Shown here one piece after another: positions 37,001-48,179 of a stretch of DNA of 64,000 nt. The stretch is from assembly GCF_003073045.1 (NCBI RefSeq), contig NC_037593.1:19814812-19878811 (forward strand), given 5' to 3'. The notes under the pieces were generated by a model. That model worked only from the letters and a program-made list of their open reading frames with translations. It was not told where the DNA came from and did no database searches. The stretch comes from Pomacea canaliculata (taxonomy: Eukaryota > Mollusca > Gastropoda > Architaenioglossa > Ampullariidae). The translations under genes were made by a program, and so were the position numbers. How positions within the stretch are numbered: position 1 is the stretch's first letter; each line of letters starts with the position of its first letter.

Positions 37001-40000
37001 ATAAGGTGTGGAATGCAAGCCTGGCTTTGTTTATTCGGCTTCTTACATCTTCATCTGTACCTCCATCTTTGATTGCTTTACTGAAGCATTAATGATACGC
37101 TTGTGTTGCATTGCAGTCCCAGCACTGTATCAGATTTTACCACATAAAATTTTAAAAGTGACTTGTGACTGGATTTAGTAGAACTTGCAGAAAGTAAACA
37201 TCATGTAAGGCTGCCATTAAAGCTAAATATAGATTTTGAATTTTGATGACTAATTTGTTAAGATTTACAATGAAATCAAGAAGAAAAATCATCTTTTCAC
37301 AGGCTAAAGATCCTGTCAACATACAGAACAAATACAGCCAGAATTTCCGTGGTGTGTATTGCACTTGCGCTCGACCATATCCAGACCCTGAAGATGAGGT
37401 GGTTGTCATCTGTTGGTGTTGATGTGACAATAGATCAAGATTAAGGCAACATAGTAACCAGAGTACATCTCATATTTGGTGGTACATTCAAAAAACAACA
37501 CTATTTTCAAGTTTTTTTTGCAAAGGCCACCAACCCCAATATCTGTTGTAAATACTTATGGACTAAGCAATGGAGAAAATAAAACATGTAGAGATTTCCA
37601 GTAAAACATGGACATGATAGATTATTAAATATGAATTACAGTTGAAGGCATCTGTTTACAGATAGAAGATGAAATGATCCAGTGTGTCATATGCGAAGAC
37701 TGGTTCCATGGCAGGGTATGTTTTGCTGGAAGAAGTAGTGGTTACTAACAGTCTTGAGATTGTGGGGCTGGATCTTCACAAGTATTTAAGATAATTGACA
37801 GATTTGTGTTCAGTAAGTCACTGAGAACAAAATGAACACAGCTACTTTTCACCTGTAGAATATATTAGTCTTGTTAAAGTTTATTAACAGTGCATAGTGG
37901 TAGGCCAGAAAGAAGATGAGCTCAGTATCTCTGTTAAAAAAATACTGAATGGTGACAAGATTAAAAGAGAAAGAATGCAAAAGTAAGATGAGTTAGAACC
38001 ATGATCGTTAAATATGGCTGATTCATGTATGCATTTCCCTATTCTGCTTCTGCAGCACCTGAATGCAACAGTGCCTGAAGATTTCCATGAAATGATCTGC
38101 ACATGTTGCATGGACAAACATAGTTTTTTGTGGGCTTACCAAGTTGACAGTCCTAGTAAGTCATTTACCTGCAAACTATTGTCATAGTGCGTGCAGAAAA
38201 ACTTGGGTGGCCTACTGATTGCAGTGGAATTGTGTCCATAGTGGTCATATGTAGTTGTGACTTGGAAAAATATTCTCTTCCTGGCTGTTAGCTATACTAC
38301 TTTACATTACCTTGCAAAAAATAATTAACCTGAGGTGGATAAGATGGGGGTGGGGAGTGGGGACAGCATTGATAAAGCAAGCTTTGGGTGGCTTTGAGAG
38401 ATGACATCAAGCAGACCTATTTTACTGGCTGTAAACTTTTCATGCCTCAAGAGCATCACCAACATGGTCCTTTAGATATCATAGAAATATTCAGGGGAAA
38501 AAATGATAATTATGAGTTCTTGAAAAAGCCAGAGGCTTGACCACTGCATGGCATATAAATGAATTCTGAGACAACTGGGATTTGTGCGAATGAAGGGTTG
38601 ACATGTTGAAGTTTGGTGTCAATGCAAAAATTAAAAATAAAAAAAAAAAAGGAAAGATTTCCCATATCAAGTGGTTAAAGGGACCGGCAAGTGAAGTAGG
38701 AAGTTTAGGTTTAATTTTAGTGGCTGGCTTTGCGTAAAACTCAAATTCCTGCCCCCCAATCATGTCAGAACTTTGTTGCAACCAACACATGTGATTGTGC
38801 TTTGTGACGGCTTTTCATTTCAAACAGCACTTATTTTTGTCTATTTTCACTTCACAGTAACTGAGTTGAAAAAAGAAGAAGCAGACATCAAAGTAGAGGT
38901 AGGGTTAGAGAGAAGAGAGCAAATTTCCAGTGAAACAAGCTCAACCATGTCAAATGATGTAACTGCCAACATTTTTGAGAACACTTGTGTGTCTTCTGAA
39001 GAGGAAACAAAGATAGAGGAAAGCGAGGTATGTTTTATTTATTGTTATTTATTGCTTTTAGGGTTTTTGTGCATTGATTTCTAATTAAATTTCCATAGCT
39101 TAGAATTGGAAGATTTAGTAACTCTTTATTTCAGTTTAGTTTGACTTGCGAATTTGTGGAAAGATCTAGTGACTGATTCATTGTGATTTAGCTTTACTTG
39201 CTAGAATTGGTAAGATTAGTTATGGAAAGATCTAGTGACTTATTATTGTGATTTAACATTGTCCTGTTGTACTTGTGAGATGGCCAGAATACTTTATAAT
39301 AGCTATTATGCACGCAGCAAATAAATACACAAAGAGTGCATGTGACTGTTGGTCATCGTAATCCTTTGTCAAAATAAAGGGTGGCAAAAATATAGTGCAT
39401 GAATACATGCAAAGCTATCTATTGGTGTAGCTATTTTGACTAAAAGTGGAACTGCTGTGTGTGAGTTGGTCTGCTTTTACTAAAGAACTATGGGGTCTGG
39501 AAACATCGACAACTTGGCACCGTGGATCTGGAAACAAAAAAAAAAATTGGAGCTGGAGATCTGAAAATCCCTATATTTAATGTGTAGTGAACACTGGTTT
39601 GCAGGTGTTCATGAATTCTGTAGGAGTTAGGATAAGAGCATCAGAAAATAAATTTTGCAAAACGAAGAGACCATAGGAGAAAACATGTTTTAACTGCAGA
39701 TGTACGCAGAAGAGATTATACTTCTCTTTGAATAACCTTTTGGTTTTTCAATTTCTGTTGAATCAGCCGATGTCCAAACGATTAAAGCGAGAAACACAGA
39801 GGGAATCGGAACTTAAAAAAGAGATTGATGGGGAGAGTGAGTGTATTCTGAAAGATCTTCAGCAACATCTGCTCTCTCCAAAACACTGTGGTACATTTTG
39901 GGAACGGACACTGGAGGACAAAGCTGTGCAGATGTGCAGAATGCAAGGTGTAAAGTTAGGTCTTTTACCTCTGTTATAAATTTTTTGTGTAAATCCATGT

Positions 40001-41981
40001 TGGATAACTACCTTCCTCTGTTTTTGTTTAAAGCACTTTGAGCTTACTGTAATGTGGGAAAATTGCTACAGAAATCTGTCATTATTACTGTTAGTTTATT
40101 TGCTGTGAACAGATGCTTAGCTTTTTTTTATTATTTATTATAGCCATTTTAGGTGGCTTACATAGTTTTTGTATATTGTAAGTGAGTTCAGTGGAAGTTT
40201 CTTATTTGTGTGCTATCAGAAACTATATGAAGAAGAAGGTGTAAGCTTCCTGTTAGATCCCAAAGACACAGTACAAGCTTATGAGGAACGAGGAAAAATG
40301 AAGACACCTTGTATGTCAGAAATAGATCTGGAGAGAAGAGCACTGTCCCAGATGAATCGTGTTCAGCAGGTTGAGTTGTTACAAGGTGAGCCAGTGATTA
40401 GGTTGTGGTGGCTGTTAGCATTTCCCATGGAACAGAATATTTACTACAGTTGTTTTCATTTTCCCTTCTGTATGTTGAAATGATCCTGTATCGTGGAGTA
40501 CACAGTCTGCTTAATTTATACACACTGGTAATCTTATCCCCAGGTGATACTGCTTTCATGGATCTGAAATCTTGAACCATGTCAGTGCAACACAAGGCTT
40601 AATAGACAAATCTGAACATCCATTGACCTTTCAGTCCACAAGATGATCACATCCTCATTTCCCAATTTTTATATCTTTGTGTTGCTCTCATTAGTAAAAC
40701 ACTAAGTGAGTGCAGTGAGGAAATTGCTATGTAAGAGCCCTTAGTATTATTTTTATTAAGAATACATCCACACATCTATTCTCAACAGGTTTCATGGATC
40801 TGAAAACAGAGCTGCAGGAGTTTCTGAAAGGATTTGCATCTAGTGGCAGGGTGGGTTATATTATTATTCATTAATTATTTTAATCCTGCATGTCTGAAAC
40901 AGAATAAACAGAGAACTATGCTTTTACTACACCTTAAATTTTTAGTGCACAGTTGAAGTTCATCAAACTGTTTTATCTTTAAAGTACAGTAAAACCTGAC
41001 ATGTGGATCCTTTTGTCAGTGAAACCTTTGCATCAATACAATACCACTGAGTTGACAACTCGCCTTTTTCTGGCTCCCCGTGATGCCAAACATTAAAGTG
41101 CATATAATGTTATATTCATATTGTTGTGACATAATTTGTGTGTATAATTCTTGTTTCTGCCTTGTATTTTTATGGTTGTTCATGTGTCAGTATCCATACT
41201 TGCTGGTATGTTTAGTTTTTGTCTATGTTACGTGCTATTACATGTTTTTGTTTGTGTAAAGCCTATTGCTAAATGCACTGTAGACTTTTATTATTAGTGT
41301 AGGTGAATTTGTTGTAAAGTTTCTTATGCACTCATTAGTTTTATTCAGAGAGTATATTGCTTTAAATACATAAGAACTGGCAAAAAGACACCATTCATGC
41401 AGAAGACAACAAAATATATTCCCACATCAGCTTTTATTTTTGCATGTACATATAAAAAGATAGCATAATCTAATTTCCTAAGCACATTCCCATTTATTGT
41501 AATTTTAATCATTCTTTCTTCAGACTTGGCATTTAGATTTTGGAAATTCTGTGGGAATTGATGGGTGCTATCTGATTAGTATTTTATAATAATTTTATTT
41601 TCAAAATGTCCATATATTTGGTTTTTTTTTTCTTTCTAAAGATCTAATGCAGTGTTTATAAGGCAGCATAAGTAAGTCAGATATCAAATCGCCCAAGTTT
41701 AAGTGCAACAGAAAATGATCTCTGAAAAAGAGTGCGTGCAGGTTGGGGACTTTTTAACAGCATAAGGTTTTCAGAGGAATATAGTATTCCAAATGTAGCC
41801 AACCTTTGCCTTTTTTATGCTTTCAAAAGGAATTGTAATTAATGGTTTTTGATTCTTTGTTGTTGTTTTTTTTTTTTTTTTGGGGCAGGTTGTTGCTGAA
41901 GAAGACATCCGTGGGTTTTTCAGCCGAATGGAAGCAAAAAGACGTGAACGTAATTTTGTGCCACAGTACTTTTGCAAGTGA
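34028..41981 (+). CDS. UBR7: UBR7, UBR-box and PHD-finger E3 ligase homologue, 416 aa
   Basis: UBR7 is a putative E3 ubiquitin ligase with an N-recognin-type UBR box and a PHD finger that acts on histone H2B. Exons: 34,028-34,168; 34,626-34,753; 36,322-36,382; 37,303-37,398; 37,662-37,715; 38,056-38,155; 38,858-39,027; 39,767-39,947; 40,220-40,385; 40,789-40,850; 41,889-41,981. The UBR box spans residues ~48-110 (ACATCSS, CLACSYQCHEGHE, FRCDCGNSKF); the PHD follows (YCTCARPYPDPEDE, QCVICEDWFHGRHL, ICTCCMD, FLWAY). Residues 195-250 are acidic and unconserved. The C-terminal part (SQMNRVQQVELLQ, LKTELQEFLKGFA, FVPQYFCK) matches the family. Exon 8 has one base too many: after GTFW at 39,899-39,901 an extra G shifts the frame. 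Skipping it gives NGHWRTKLCRCAECK, the expected family sequence, and restores all later phases. Human UBR7 has 425 residues. Confidence 0.93.
35070..36100 (-). mobile_element. LINE fragment (CR1/Rex1-like), antisense in UBR7 intron 2
   Basis: Minus-strand pieces in order: AKYNLQKATRDKWDFQRKLE with MWHSLHTITNYA and LPDRLNEFYGRFD (pre-RT linker, about 36,060-35,850); VKFDNDTKVVSLKVNNNESV with LMAWCSDNGLQLNVPKTKEL (end of RT, about 35,690-35,540); FRFLGSIISNDLSW; then AVIESVLTFSVTVWYSST, WVVYAASQCIGSDLLP and ACKIMVDDSHL (post-RT, to about 35,100). The catalytic RT core between the linker and the KFDND block is missing, so this copy is internally deleted as well as interrupted. I place it in the CR1/Rex1-like group by resemblance; a Repbase comparison would settle it. 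Confidence 0.8.
36515..37085 (-). mobile_element. LINE 3' end fragment (RTE-like), antisense in UBR7 intron 3
   Basis: Minus-strand pieces: DVRSRINKARLAFHTLYDIW, SLHTKICIFNTNVKS, IQTFANRCLHYILNI, then RRWGWIGQTLRKPADN and RQALGWNPQGRRRVGRP with TWRR. This is the C-terminal tail common to many invertebrate LINEs of the RTE-like type. It is 5'-truncated and diverged. It is a different family from the neighbouring fragment at 35.1-36.1 kb. Confidence 0.8.
40022..40092 (+). repeat. Retroposon 3'-tail-like sequence in UBR7 intron 8
   Basis: TTAAAGCACTTTGAGC, then GTGGGAAAATTGCTAC, then ATTATTACTG follows the same tail pattern as at 18,970 and 51,376. A related stretch lies at about 40,700-40,760 (GAAATTGCTATGTAAGAGCC followed by TTAGTATTATTTTTATT). 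Confidence 0.4.
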
Positions 41982-42105
41982 TGCAAACGCAGAACGCAGG
42001 AGCTATTCCTCAAACAGCAGAGACTGAAACTTTTTAACTTTTGGGAAAATTATGTTTTGAAGTGAAACATAACTGCTTGATTTTGTTCCACTAGCAGGAT
42101 GCTAA

Positions 42106-42111
42106 AATAAA
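42106..42111 (+). terminator. UBR7 polyadenylation signal
   Basis: AATAAA 125 bp after the UBR7 stop codon, the first canonical signal downstream, in a T/G-rich context (GGGGTTTTTTGG follows). Confidence 0.55.
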
Positions 42112-42759
42112 AATGCCTTAAGTTTTTTGGGGTTTTTTGGTAAATATTTTTATTTTGAAAAAAATTTACTGAAGAGAAAAGAAAACTGAACAATTTTATT
42201 ACAAAGTAATTGCAGCCATGAGGATGTTAGGACATTATTGAACAAGGTGTTCTTTAATGCCTGTCTGGGTGAATTATTTAAATAGTTTATTATTTTAAGA
42301 ACCAGAAAGTGTTCAGATATTTGATCAGTCTTGCACTTAGATATTAATAAGGATAGAGGTAACTGGGTAATATTGTGTTTCTTATAGAGTAGCTTGAATG
42401 TGGGTTTTAAATGTATCTTTACAAACACACCTTTGTTGGCAGGTTTTATTTGCATAAATTCAATAAACTATTTTACAAAGGAATGTTAGCCTGTCTGCAT
42501 TATTTGATAAGATGTGGCATGCTATGAACTAGCTACTGGCATGTTTTACTTTGATGTCTGTTTGTGAGAGACTGGAGAGGCAGGAGGGTGACATCAGTGT
42601 GTGCCCTTGTTATGTGTATTTGTTAGATACTTTGCTAGGGAGGGATGCTACTTATTTTCAGGTCTGTTGTGACAGAAGAACAATTGACATATAAAAGTTT
42701 TATTGTAGTTCTGACACGGCTGCTTGCTCTTTTTGGGAGAGGGGGAGGGGGGCTTGACT

Positions 42760-43250
42760 AATGACTCAATTCTCTAGGCCATTCTTTGCATTTCCAGACT
42801 TTGGCACAGCAATGAAGGCCTTTAATTGTTCTTTCATCCTCTCTTTGTTTGAGCAGTTCAGCTGGGATCTCCTATTAAACCACATACATCTTTCGACGTC
42901 TTCCCTTAAGACAGGTAGGTCTGCAGATTCACTGAGCAATGTTAGCGCCCGTATCAGTTGTACAGGTCAGTGTAATATTCAGTCCATCGGTTGGGCACAG
43001 CAGTGTTTTCTGTGAGAATGTGGCCATTGGTGGCTTTGAAGAGAGGTCTTGTGCTGACCTGACTTAGTGAGGGTTTTTAGTGTTTAGATTTACTTTAGGT
43101 CTTTAAGCTGTCGCCTGTGCCATTCCCTCTATGATACGGCATTGGCCTTCGATTCAGTTCTTCCTATTTAGCTGCCTTCATCCTCTCCTGATGGCACCAT
43201 TCGCTTTGTTGTACCGGTGTTGTTTATCCTTTTGACGCCCTAGCATTTCG
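42760..43250 (-). mobile_element. LINE RT-region fragment (RTE-like), antisense
   Basis: The minus strand keeps, with interruptions, STRPLFKATNGHILTENTAV, then NRWTEYYTDLYN and, further on, pieces resembling the start of an RT domain (CQKIWE/WPKEW-type). It looks like the linker and RT start of the same general family as the 3' fragment at 36.5-37.1 kb. Both ends are truncated. Confidence 0.6.
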
Positions 43251-43282
43251 TGGGCTGTTGATAGTAGTATACGTACAATCGG

Positions 43283-43345
43283 TAGCACTCAGGGCCGTGC
43301 TTAGGGGCAGGCAGACGAGGAATCTGCCTAAGGCCCCGCACTTTT
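43283..43345. repeat. DNA-transposon end-like hairpin
   Basis: CAGGGCCGTGCTTAGGGGCA followed shortly by AGGCAGA and the inverted TCTGCCTAAGGCCCC. This subterminal hairpin resembles the ends of non-autonomous hAT elements, but I could not find the opposite end or a target duplication. Confidence 0.3.
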
Positions 43346-43893
43346 GATTAATGCGGTAACTAGCCTCCAGATTAATGATCTATTGCATGCATTATCTTTT
43401 GAGCAGGATTTTAACATTCATATCCCTCCCCCCACTCTTAGCCATTTCCCTATAACTTTTGAGGAAGGTCGAGGGCTCCGTACATGCCCCGCTAGAACTA
43501 GCCTGATGTCATAGCACCTATTGGTTTCCAGAGAAGGGTCTACACTCTACATCACAGTCCACCAAGTTCAATGCGGCAAATTTAACTGCATGCCTTGAAT
43601 ATACCAGACAATAGAGTATTTTAGTTTCGGTTTATATAACTTATTATAAGCAGACGATAAGATACTGAGTGACGTCAGTAGATACCTATATGTTACAGGT
43701 AATTTTTGTAATATGGTCGTGAACTGTTACTCTAAATCAGAGCTGTACCATTGTCCAAAGCGAATGCCAAACTGTCGTCCTCGATTTCTCGTGAGCGCAA
43801 ATTCAACAGCGTAACAAATACAATTGGTATAAACGTGGATAGTATAAGCAAGTTTGAGGTATAAATAAAGTAAAATAGACACGAGCAATGTGA

Positions 43894-43967
43894 GGCCCAT
43901 TAGCTCAGTCGGTTAGAGCGTCGTGCTAATAACGCGAAGGTCCTGGGTTCGATCCCCATATGGGCCA
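43894..43967 (+). tRNA. tRNA-Ile (anticodon AAT)
   Basis: A complete 74-nt cloverleaf. Acceptor stem GGCCCAT/ATGGGCC is fully paired; D arm GCTC..GAGC; anticodon arm TCGTG-CTAATAA-CGCGA with anticodon AAT (one G-T pair); T arm TGGG-TTCGATC-CCCA. The outermost T-stem pair is C-T, a mismatch where Ile genes usually have G-T. The discriminator is A. No intron. A T8 run eight bases downstream (43,975-43,982) serves as Pol III terminator. Confidence 0.95.
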
Positions 43968-43989
43968 TGGACATTTTTTTTCCTTTCTA

Positions 43990-46900
43990 CCGCCTGGTCC
44001 AACGCATGAGATTAGTTAGGAGACTTTAAAATTGATCTGACTGCATCTCACACTAGAGATAAATTTACTAAGATTTGTTAAATCGCTGAGGGTTTATTTC
44101 AGATTTTTTTCTGGAAATGCTCCCTGAAACTAATTTTTTTTTTTATGGATACCTCTATCATTTGCATCTACTCTTACTTTGATGTATTTCTGTCCTCCCA
44201 TTGGGTGAATGCCTATTTAGCTTGTGGGTACCATTTTGTCTGTTTTGTATATACATTCCAAAATTCTGTTCTTATTTTAGTTTTGACGATTAGTGCTTCT
44301 TTCTTCTTCAGTAGCTTTTACATAGATTACACTGCTGCCTGTTGTATAATAATAATGCTAGTAAAGTGATAAATGCTTATAATGTGCATGCACCAAACAC
44401 ACACACTTGCACTCACCATCATATACCTGTGAAAACAAAATTTCATTTATAAGTACTGTATTGATGTATTGTGCATATTTTACACAACATTTGAATTGTA
44501 GGGTAGCTTAATTAGAAATAAGTTAACCTGACTCAGCATAAAAGGTTTGTAATGTGGCTAGTCATAGACAAGCATTTACAACCTTTAGCATCAACAATAG
44601 AACATGCCATCTGGGTCTTTCTGTGGTGTTCTGTCACTAACGTTTTGACTGAAAAGTAAACCTGATGCAATTATAAAGAGTGTTTCCGCCTCACAAGAAA
44701 AAATTTAATTAAACAATTTCCCCTAAACTATCAGGTGGGATGTAAGCATTTTCTTCTTTTCAAAGAATCATTAACAGTCCCATTTTCCTACTTACTCCCT
44801 GAAGTTTGAAGATTGTCAGGATTTGTACATGAACAAAGGTTTTCAGATATGAGGCTGCTTGTTTCGATGTATAGGCACTGAAAAACATGGCCAGGACATA
44901 GGTTAAAAAAAAGCAAGAACTGAGGAAGTGAGGCTGTTTTATTTTGTCTTCTTTGGGAATGGAACAGCTTTACTGACAACTCATGCTGCAATAATCAGAG
45001 AGAGGAGACAGCATTTAACACATCAGGTAAAAATGGAACTTGCATTCTTTGGATATAAAAACAGTCAAAATGTGTTTATGAGAGAGTAAATACAGCATAA
45101 GCAAGCAAATGACTGATACAGAATCTTAGCATGACACATCGGCCAAACACAAGATAAGAATTGTATATAACAAAGCACACAAGCAATCTCTACTGAAAAC
45201 AGAAAAAAAGGAATTTTTAAAATGGTTTGAGGTAACATTCAGCAAATTTCATATTCTGAAGATGATCTTCATTGCTAACAAATGAAGAGCATACAGAAGT
45301 GTGTAGGTACCTTGCTGCCCTCCATGTCAATGTAATACTGGCCTGACTAATGTAAGTGATGGGGAATGTTGTGGCTCCAAAGTAAAATTTCTAGGGTTTA
45401 ATTTTCTTTATGACTGTCTAGTAAAATTTACATTTACTAGCTGCAACATCTTTATCGAGAATCAGAAAGCCAGATTTGCAAAAGACTACTGATATATTAT
45501 TATTGACAGAATTATAAGGTTATATTTATTAGAAGATGTGACAGCAAAAACTCTCAGCAGATGTAAGTACTAGCCCTAACCACTGCCAATCCAACTGTCA
45601 TAGAAAGCAAAATTTAGTGACATTGACGAGCCCTGAGATGTACTGTGTGGCTGCAATTTATAGCAGTCCAAACTTTCATCATTGACTAAAGTGATGTGAT
45701 TGTTTAAATCAATGAAGTATACATTGGTCAAACTTATTCATTAAAAAGGATGGGAGACAACCAATAAACATTAATAAAATGGTTTATCTGTTAATCATTA
45801 AAATGGCTGTGATTTCCCAGGCTAAATCGAATATATAAACAACAGATAAATTGGAACTTTTCAAAGCCCCATTTAAATTTGAAGCATCAGTAGAATCTAC
45901 ACATTCTTGCACACAATAGATGGCTATACACAAACACATTTGTATGCATGCAAGTATATAAGGAGAGTAGATTGTCATGAACTTCATCCTGCTGCAATTA
46001 AAACCTGTGCTTTAAATTTTTTTAAGTGTTATCTGTGCATGCTTTCCCACAACATAGAAAAAGGCCTTTTAGAACTAAATTTCAAAATTGCCAACACTGT
46101 TCTAAATTCACATTTATTTGTACACAATGCAGTCTGTGCTTTGTGCTGATAAATTAACATATTCGTAGGTTGTATGATGAATGCAATTATCACTGTCAAC
46201 ATCAATTTGTGTGCAGCGCATTGGTTAAGTACAAATTCAGATAAATTGTGAAAGATTCTAATTTCAGCAATATGATAATAATAATCAACTGCCCATTCTA
46301 ACCACCATTTTGCTGTTTTATTGGAAAGGTTACATTTGTAACCTGTCTTAAATGAGTTATGCTTAGGGCATTTTTAAAGGGGGTTAAAGGTGGAGGATAA
46401 CCATTAAGTTTTATTGGTTTCTTATTTTTCTGTATTGAAAAACAAAAATTAGAATGATTAAATATAACAGTTAAAAATGACTGTCTATTCTTATTAAAAA
46501 TATATTTATTGCTCGGATTTTACAATTAATCAACTAAAAAGCACTTTCTGTATGCATAGTCTTACTGCTTCCACATTTATAAGTGAAAACATTTGTCATT
46601 TAGCGCAAAGTTTTTACAACTGTTTGAAGCTTATTAATAGCTTCAAATAAATAAAAAAGTTAAAAGAAATGCTAACTGGTTTAAGGTAATACATGAGTCT
46701 GGGGTTACAAGAAATAGGTTTTGTGTTTCAGATTCAGAATAGAGATCTGCTTTGTGGTGGACGCTTTTTGTGAAATTATAAAAAAAAAAAGTAAAGGTAA
46801 GAGCTCTCCTGCTGTTAGACTTTTTAACAAATTGTAGATCTGCCAAAGGTTAAAAAAGGAAAATGAAGCCGAAACACAAGTTGGGTTTAAATTATTTTCA

Positions 46901-48179
46901 CTCAAAATGTTGGATTGCAAAACGGTTACTTACAATCACATCTTAAACACAACCTGGAGATAATTCATGAAGGCTGCCATGTGATGATGTCTTATGCTCA
47001 AAGACACTCAAAAGTACATTTACAGCCTCATTAAAATGCTGAGAATTGTACCCTACTAATTAAAATTATTACAGTGATGAAAAGCTTGATCAAAAATAAC
47101 CCTTACTCTAAACTGTATACTAACTGTGCCTTCCAGCAGATTGCATGCTCTAAATCAGGGTCTTGCCAGTCAGATTGATAAGTTCCCTCACACTGCTTTA
47201 CAGTTTTCTTGTCAAACTATAGATATGTCACAAATTAGAGTCAGCTTGCTGTCCTTTGCAAGAGTACCTCAGTCCATGGCAGTCATGTTGTGCTTAGGAC
47301 GTGACTGTAAAAGCAATCCTTTCATAATTCAAAATCTGACAGAATGATTAATACCTATTATTTAAAGACCAATCAGAGTCTAATGTCACTGAAGGCTGCG
47401 GTCAATCCATGAGCTTTGAGCATACGTTGAAAAAGGCGTCACCACTTTGCAAGGCTGGGTTTTTTTGGCATTGTGGGAAATAAGATCCCAACCTCTTACA
47501 ATCCCAGATTTGGAGAATAAGGTATCACATTTTATTCTTGGGTTAGCCTTTAAATTCTATTTGCATTTTGGTGTTCAAAGCACTTTAATTATATTACAAA
47601 TCTAAGTACACCTTATTATTTATTGTACTGCTGTAGGTTTTTGATGCACAAAAGTTTTGAGAGAAAGCTGAAGAGTTATTCCCTAATTTATAAATTTTTA
47701 TTTTTCATTCCTCCCACAGATGATTAATGGAAGATAAGAAAGTTTTGGTGCTTCCATGGCTTTGCTTAACATGAACAAGATTTAAATTCTGAAAGTGGTG
47801 AAGTGTGGAAAATGACGACAGTACACAACATCTATCACAAGGCGAGAAGCCAGCATCTTTGCCTCAGTGCTTCTCTACAAATGTCAAGACCAGTGATGCC
47901 CTTTCTCACTGGCACTGTTAAGTAATGCAGATAACACCACGACAGCTTCCAACTGCACATACATGTGTTCTTTCCCCAGTCAGGGGCTAGGCAGTCTACA
48001 AATTGTAGTTAATATCATGTCACCAGAAATATATCCCTCTACAGAAAATATCTGTCTCAAGCTCTGAGCATACATCATTAATACAACAATGGCTGGCTGT
48101 CTGATGTTCAGCGTCTGTGGAGCTGAATTAACCAATGAAGAGATCAGGGGCAATGGGATGACAAATGACGGTCATAAAG
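43990..48179. other. AT-rich region, probably including the IP3 3-kinase 3' UTR
   Basis: Follows the kinase stop on the minus strand. A minus-strand AATAAA (TTTATT on +) lies at 47,697-47,702, about 480 bp after the stop, with several more further left. No TE or coding exon was recognised; ORFs here have no domain character. Confidence 0.4.
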
